Part shown: one piece after another, positions 5,822 through 9,629 of the stretch
Position numbering within the stretch: the stretch's first letter is position 1
Layout: each line of letters starts with the position of its first letter
DNA from: Alphaproteobacteria bacterium
GTDB lineage: Bacteria; Pseudomonadota; Alphaproteobacteria; Puniceispirillales; Marisalimonadaceae
DNA: 9,629 bases
Assembly: GCA_016777645.1 (NCBI GenBank)
Contig: JADHRC010000057.1
Location: forward strand, 1 to 9,629
Reading direction: 5' to 3'
The notes under the pieces: generated by a model
Databases searched by the model: none
Told to the model about the DNA's origin: nothing
The model's input: only the letters and a program-made list of their open reading frames with translations
Program-made: the position numbers and the translations under genes

Positions 5822-6424
5822 TTACTGAAGAATAAATGCAGTAAAGTAAACATCTTCAATGCCAGGAAATTCTTTAAGAGCCTCTAACTTTTTATTAAGA
5901 ACAACCATTAATCTATCAGATAACTTTTTCTTACCATCACTTCCAGAAATATCTTCTTCAGTAAAATCACTAATAGTTGATAATATTTCAGAACGAAGGG
6001 CTAACTGGTGCGAATCTACAACTTCCATTACTTTTTCATCATACTGAGTAGATACACCTACACTTACTTGTAGAAATTTTCGACTACCTTTTAAGTTTGT
6101 TGTAAAATCTCCAGGAAATTCAAAGTATGTGGTTTCATATGCATCAACTTCTGGCACAGCTTTAACATTCTTTTTTATTATACCGTCTTCACCTTCTGCG
6201 CCTTCTTCTTTTTTTTCAGAGTCATCTTTTTTTTCTTTTTTTTCTGCTTCCTTGCCTTCTATTATTTGATTAACCTCAGCAGAAGGATCAGGCTCTGGTT
6301 CACCACCAAATATAAAATATCCAATACCCAAACCGACAGCAATCAGCATAATTCCTGCCACAACAAAAATGATTATTTTAACTAAACCACCTTTTTTTTG
6401 TTCTTCTTCAACTTCTTCTGCCAT
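5822..6424 (-). CDS. fliL: Flagellar basal body-associated protein FliL
   Basis: FliL is a bitopic inner-membrane protein that surrounds or stabilises the MotAB stators and improves torque or swarming. The 200-residue product has a short acidic cytoplasmic N terminus, one membrane helix at about 15-40, a low-complexity Lys/Glu linker at about 57-80, and a periplasmic domain of stomatin-like fold at about 95-200. The domain ends with the family's closing pattern DVYFTAFILQ (V.FT.F..Q). The linker makes it somewhat longer than the usual 150-175 residues. On the coding strand the linker is written with three runs of eight A within 35 bases. The ATG at 6424 is 28 bases after the fliK stop with GAGAG as a modest ribosome site. 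It is transcribed with fliK, fliM and fliN, very likely from the sigma-54 promoter before fliK. Confidence 0.94.
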   Translation of the reverse strand: MAEEVEEEQKKGGLVKIIIFVVAGIMLIAVGLGIGYFIFGGEPEPDPSAEVNQIIEGKEAEKKEKKDDSEKKEEGAEGEDGIIKKNVKAVPEVDAYETTYFEFPGDFTTNLKGSRKFLQVSVGVSTQYDEKVMEVVDSHQLALRSEILSTISDFTEEDISGSDGKKKLSDRLMVVLNKKLEALKEFPGIEDVYFTAFILQ

Positions 6425-6452
6425 TTTTCTCTCGCTATAAGATTATTATTAA

Positions 6453-7805
6453 TTATGCTATCACGTTTATAATATGTCTAGACGAATCATTGTCATAAAC
6501 GGCTTCGTCATTTTCTTCATTTTTGTTTTTAAAGTCTTCATCGGCTTGAAGGCTCAGATTTTTTTCTTTACTATTTGTACCTTGATCAAAGTTACTCTTA
6601 GAATTAAATGAGTGATTATCATTTTGTGCAGTAAAATCAAGGCTCATTCCTTGATCATTAAATAATTTTTGAAGATAATTTTCATTTTGAGCTAATGCTG
6701 ATGTAACAAAACTATTTTCTGTAATAATTTTCACAGTGCTCATTCCATTTTTTTGACTTACTGACACTTTTAAAACACCAAGGTTTTTAGGTTTTAAATT
6801 AAATTCTATTTCTTCTCCACCGTTGACAAGAGCTTTCTCAATTCTAGAAACCAGTTTATCTGTCCAACCTTTTTGGGATAAGTCAAGATGATCTAAAAAA
6901 TTTTCTAAAACAGAGTTGTAAGCGTTGCTAGAAAAAGATGAATCATTATTTTGAGAAAAATTTTGTCCAGCATTAGTATTCTGATTTATCGTATTTAGAT
7001 TAAGGTATTGATTATTATTAGATTTAATCTCATTAATGTTTTTTCTAACAGTCTCCAAAACGGCAAGGTTTTGTGATGACACCGAAGTGGTATTCTCTAA
7101 AACTTTCATTTTCATTTCAGGAGTTAAATCTTTGAATGCATCAAATTTTAAATTATTTGTCTTAGTTAATTGATAAATCTTATTGGGATGATCATTTTTT
7201 TTAATTTTTTTAACAAAATTACTTTTATCATTTATTACTGCTTGATCATCAGAGACCAGAGGTCTCTTTAATTCTAAATTTTCAAATTTATTTTGAGACT
7301 TTGTTATACTACCGTCAAGCTTGTTCGAACCCTGATTAAAAGCAAGTTTATTTTCATCCAAAGATAAAGATGCCTGAGAATTTGTTTTTTTAATAAATTG
7401 TCCGACAGAAGAATTATTTTTAACTTTAATTAAATTATCCTGCGGGATATTTATATTAAATTTTGGGGTATGTTTGTTACCTTGATCTAAAAATTTTAAA
7501 ATATTGTCTTTTGTTTCTGGATTAATTGTATTATCCAATTTTATCTTAATTTTAAGATTATCAAAATTTGTAAAGTCTTTATTATGATCCTTCATCTCAG
7601 GAGCAATTGTAGAAATATAATCAAGAAATTTTATTTCATCTTCATTGAAAACAAATTCAGTTAAACTTTCATTATTTTCTGTTTCTAAAAAATTTTCTCC
7701 AAAATTAATACTAAACAGCCCACTTAATAATGAAGAATGAGCAACGTCCTTTTGATTACCCCCTAGTAATTCAAAATTTTTATTGATTTCATTGGTTATA
7801 TTCAT
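6453..7805 (-). CDS. fliK: Flagellar hook-length control protein FliK
   Basis: FliK is a secreted ruler that measures hook length and then triggers FlhB to switch substrate class. With the start at ATG 7805 the product is 450 residues. Residues 1 to about 290 are low-complexity, rich in Asn, Lys and Ser, as expected of the poorly conserved ruler region. The conserved C-terminal FliK domain covers about 300-395: W314, then LKPKNLGVLKV at 337-347 (family pattern L.P..LG.l.V), then residues matching the NENYLQKLFNDQGMSL helix. An Asn/Glu-rich tail follows. A longer frame from ATG 7850 adds 15 residues, but a consensus sigma-54 promoter lies on its first codons (7834-7849), so transcripts from it could not include that ATG. 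GGAAA at 7813-7817 is a usable ribosome site for 7805. It is very AT-rich compared with fliI. Confidence 0.9.
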   Translation of the reverse strand: MNITNEINKNFELLGGNQKDVAHSSLLSGLFSINFGENFLETENNESLTEFVFNEDEIKFLDYISTIAPEMKDHNKDFTNFDNLKIKIKLDNTINPETKDNILKFLDQGNKHTPKFNINIPQDNLIKVKNNSSVGQFIKKTNSQASLSLDENKLAFNQGSNKLDGSITKSQNKFENLELKRPLVSDDQAVINDKSNFVKKIKKNDHPNKIYQLTKTNNLKFDAFKDLTPEMKMKVLENTTSVSSQNLAVLETVRKNINEIKSNNNQYLNLNTINQNTNAGQNFSQNNDSSFSSNAYNSVLENFLDHLDLSQKGWTDKLVSRIEKALVNGGEEIEFNLKPKNLGVLKVSVSQKNGMSTVKIITENSFVTSALAQNENYLQKLFNDQGMSLDFTAQNDNHSFNSKSNFDQGTNSKEKNLSLQADEDFKNKNEENDEAVYDNDSSRHIINVIA

Positions 7806-7812
7806 CAAAAAA

Positions 7813-7817
7813 TTTCC
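7813..7817 (-). promoter_or_regulatory. Ribosome binding site for the shorter fliK start
   Basis: GGAAA on the minus strand, 7 bases before ATG 7805. It is modest in strength but lies within the short leader predicted downstream of the sigma-54 start point and so supports the 450-residue FliK. Confidence 0.45.
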
Positions 7818-7833
7818 ATATTTTTTTATTAAA

Positions 7834-7849
7834 TGCAAATTGAGTGCCA
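7834..7849 (-). promoter_or_regulatory. Predicted sigma-54 (RpoN) promoter for fliK-fliL-fliM-fliN
   Basis: The minus strand reads TGGCACTCAATTTGCA. This is a full match to the consensus core TGGCAC-N5-TTGCA, with -24 GG at 7848-7847 and -12 GC at 7836-7835, exactly 10 bases apart. Transcription would start near 7823, giving a leader of about 18 bases to ATG 7805. It lies in the 72-base gap after fliJ. The spacing to the start codon mirrors that of the fliO promoter. Confidence 0.82.
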
Positions 7850-7877
7850 TTAATAGAAAAACAGAGCTAACCAGAGT

Positions 7878-8270
7878 TTAATTATAACTTTTTTCTTCAA
7901 GCTCATTGGCATATGATATTTTATATTCAGCAGTTTTTTGATCTGCTTTAATTTTTTTTAAATTATTAATAATGATTTTTTGTTTAATAATTTTCTGTTC
8001 ATTTAAAAGATAATTATTCCTATTACTTGCTATATTCTTTTGACTTTGAAGTGTGCTTAAGAGTTGGGCATTATTTTTGAAAAATCCTGAATTAATTATT
8101 TTTTGGGAACCATCAACTTTGCTACTATTCATAATGTCATCTATTTGACTAATTAGATTTTTATTTTTAATTATTTCAGTTTCTAATAAATTAGAGCTTG
8201 TAATATTTTTTGAAATATCTCTCTTCCTAAGTGTTGCTAATCTTTGAAAACGTTTAATTTTTTTTTCCAA
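7878..8270 (-). CDS. fliJ: Flagellar export chaperone FliJ
   Basis: FliJ is a coiled-coil protein that inserts into the FliI hexamer and links the ATPase to the FlhA gate and to substrate chaperones. The 130-residue product has the family's usual length (about 140-150) and basic N terminus: KKIKRFQRLATLRKRD resembles the FliJ start '.f.L..Ll.lr'. The rest is highly charged, Asn/Lys/Ile-rich and almost fully helical, with no membrane segment. Sequence conservation is weak, so the call rests on position directly after fliI, length and coiled-coil character. The start is TTG at 8270, since no ATG exists nearby; AGGA at 8278-8281, inside the fliI stop region, is 7 bases upstream. A run of nine A follows the second codon. 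The gene ends 72 bases before fliK. Confidence 0.85.
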   Translation of the reverse strand: MEKKIKRFQRLATLRKRDISKNITSSNLLETEIIKNKNLISQIDDIMNSSKVDGSQKIINSGFFKNNAQLLSTLQSQKNIASNRNNYLLNEQKIIKQKIIINNLKKIKADQKTAEYKISYANELEEKSYN

Positions 8271-8277
8271 AATAATG

Positions 8278-8281
8278 TCCT
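8278..8281 (-). promoter_or_regulatory. Ribosome binding site that supports the fliJ TTG start
   Basis: AGGA on the minus strand, overlapping the TAG stop of fliI and 7 bases before TTG 8270. It is the main reason to accept TTG as the fliJ start and shows tight coupling to fliI. Confidence 0.55.
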
Positions 8282-9599
8282 ACGAATATAATTTTAATAA
8301 TTCTGCTTTAGCATTTTCAAAGCTTGATTTTTCAGTATTTGATTGAGATATAAAATCTATTAATTTAGGCCACATTATGATGGCTTCGTCTAAATCTTTA
8401 TCTTGTCCTTGAGTATACCCTCCCATCAGCAATAAATCTTTATTTTCAATATAAGTACTAATATGTTTTCGAAAAAGCTTAGAAGCGTTCAGATGCTCTT
8501 GTGTTGCTAAATCACTCATAACCCTACTAATTGAATGTGAAATATCTACAGCTGGATAAATACCCATCTGAGCATTTGACCTACTCAAAACTATGTGACC
8601 ATCGAGTATAGCTCTTGCAGTATCAACTACTGGATCATTATTATCATCCCCATCAGCTAAAATTGTATAAAATGAAGTTATACTCCCTTCACCCTGATCA
8701 TTTGTTCCAGATCTCTCTATTAGGTTTGGTATCATTGATATTACTGAAGCAGGATAACCCTTAGAAGTGGTGGGTTCTCCCAGAGACAAGCCTATTTCTC
8801 TTTTAGCATGAGCTATCCTTGTTAGACTGTCCATTATAAGCAAAACATTTTTATTTTGATCTCTAAAATACTCAGCAATAGCTGTAGCTCTATTAGCTGC
8901 TCTAATTCTCATTAGAGGTGATCTATCAGCTGGGACAGCAACAACTGTTATTTTTGAGGCACTTTCATCATTAAATAATTCGTTAACCATGCTGCCAACT
9001 TCTCTCGATCTTTCACCAATCAATGCAACAACAACAACATCTGCTTCCGTGTACTTACTCATCATCCCTAAGAGGACAGATTTTCCAACACCTGATCCAG
9101 CTATTATCCCTAATCTTTGCCCCTGTCCAACTGTTAAAAGTGCATTTATAACTCTGACACCAACATCTAAAGGCTTCTTTATTAAATTCCTTTTTAAGGG
9201 GTTCATGACTTTCCCCATTAAAGGCCATTTGCTATTTATTGGCTCTAATGGTTTGTCGTCGAGTGGGTTTCCAAATGCATCTGTAACCCTTCCTAATAAG
9301 GTATTATCGACATCTATATATCTTCCATCATCATGTAAAGATACCTCACATCCTGCCACTATATGCGATGAATGCTCAAGAATTGCTAACATATTATGAT
9401 TTTGGTCAAAACTAATAACTTCTGCTAAAACTTCCTTTCCCATTTGATCTTTCACAAGGCACAAGCTTCCAATAGGAGCAGGAAAAGGATCGCAATAAAT
9501 AACGTTACCATCAAAACGATTGACCCTTCCTGAACTGGTGATACGCTTTGGTCTTTTTATATTAGTAATATTGTTTATTAATTTTGTTTCTAAATTCAT
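8280..9599 (-). CDS. fliI: Flagellum-specific export ATPase FliI
   Basis: FliI is the hexameric cytoplasmic ATPase of the flagellar type III export apparatus, related to the F1-ATPase beta subunit. All catalytic elements are present in the 439 residues: Walker A AGSGVGKS at 167-174 (Lys173), the catalytic glutamate in GERSREV (Glu196), Walker B NVLLIMDS at 251-258 (Asp257), and the ATP synthase alpha/beta signature PAVDISHSIS at 349-358. GEPTTSKGYPASV at about 274-286 matches the family loop. Length is at the short end of the family's 440-457. The N terminus (1-30) is the region that would bind FliH. ATG 9599 is the only suitable start. No clear ribosome site is seen, and the probable TAATG overlap with an upstream gene suggests coupling. 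The gene has a visibly higher G+C content than fliK, reflecting protein conservation. Confidence 0.97.
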   Translation of the reverse strand: MNLETKLINNITNIKRPKRITSSGRVNRFDGNVIYCDPFPAPIGSLCLVKDQMGKEVLAEVISFDQNHNMLAILEHSSHIVAGCEVSLHDDGRYIDVDNTLLGRVTDAFGNPLDDKPLEPINSKWPLMGKVMNPLKRNLIKKPLDVGVRVINALLTVGQGQRLGIIAGSGVGKSVLLGMMSKYTEADVVVVALIGERSREVGSMVNELFNDESASKITVVAVPADRSPLMRIRAANRATAIAEYFRDQNKNVLLIMDSLTRIAHAKREIGLSLGEPTTSKGYPASVISMIPNLIERSGTNDQGEGSITSFYTILADGDDNNDPVVDTARAILDGHIVLSRSNAQMGIYPAVDISHSISRVMSDLATQEHLNASKLFRKHISTYIENKDLLLMGGYTQGQDKDLDEAIIMWPKLIDFISQSNTEKSSFENAKAELLKLYS

Positions 9600-9629
9600 T
9601 AAGATAACCCGAGAAATCTAACTATTTTT
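9599..9629 (-). CDS. fliH: Probable 3' end of fliH (partial, cut by the right edge)
   Basis: In one frame the last bases of the window read KIVRFLGLS followed by TAA, and this stop overlaps the fliI ATG as TAATG. The other two frames stop earlier. fliH, the FliI regulator, normally precedes fliI with such an overlap, so this is most likely its final codons. Only nine codons are visible, so the identity comes from gene order rather than from sequence. Confidence 0.35.
   Translation of the reverse strand, partial: KIVRFLGLS

Noticed and set aside
7850..7877. Terminator-like stretch after fliJ (CTCTG...CTCTG then T5 on the minus strand)
   Set aside because: The two CTCTG copies are a direct repeat, not an inverted one, so no hairpin can form.
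856..9599. Reading the cluster as a virulence-type (injectisome) type III system
   Set aside because: FliL, FliM with a CheY-binding peptide, FliK and FliO are flagellar, and no secretin or needle gene is present.

Overview
The window is a compact flagellar gene cluster with every gene on the minus strand, so it reads from the right edge to the left. Base composition is very AT-rich (about 30% G+C by eye, lower in fliK). The gene order fliI-J-K-L-M-N-O-P-Q-R-flhB, a sigma-54 promoter grammar and an EIDALL-like CheY-binding tail on FliM point to a polar-type flagellum of a Pseudomonadota member. The order and FliN look gammaproteobacterial. The FliR segment around its DPQSGGQT motif reminds me more of alphaproteobacterial FliR. 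I therefore leave the class open. An AT-rich, streamlined marine lineage would fit the small spacers, but that is inference.

Layout in transcription order: a probable 3' end of fliH at the right edge; fliI (export ATPase) and fliJ (export chaperone, TTG start); a 72-base gap with a textbook sigma-54 -24/-12 element; fliK (hook-length ruler), fliL (stator-associated membrane protein), fliM and fliN (C-ring switch); a 113-base gap with a second sigma-54 element; then fliO, fliP, fliQ, fliR and flhB (membrane export gate and substrate-specificity switch). Three small genes of unknown role follow flhB: a 74-codon two-helix membrane protein, a 62-codon cysteine-rich protein, and a membrane/coiled-coil protein cut by the left edge. 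flhA, a common neighbour of flhB, is not here.

Together the genes encode the cytoplasmic ATPase complex, the ruler that times the hook-to-filament switch, most of the C-ring, and the export gate except FliA-type regulators and FlhA. The two sigma-54 elements divide the set into fliHIJ | fliKLMN | fliOPQR-flhB-plus-small-genes. The element before fliK overlaps the longest possible fliK start, and this moves the likely start 45 bases downstream.

No RNA genes, insertion sequences, CRISPR arrays or convincing rho-independent terminators were seen. The only gene-free stretches are short: 393-431, 4392-4504 and 7806-7877.
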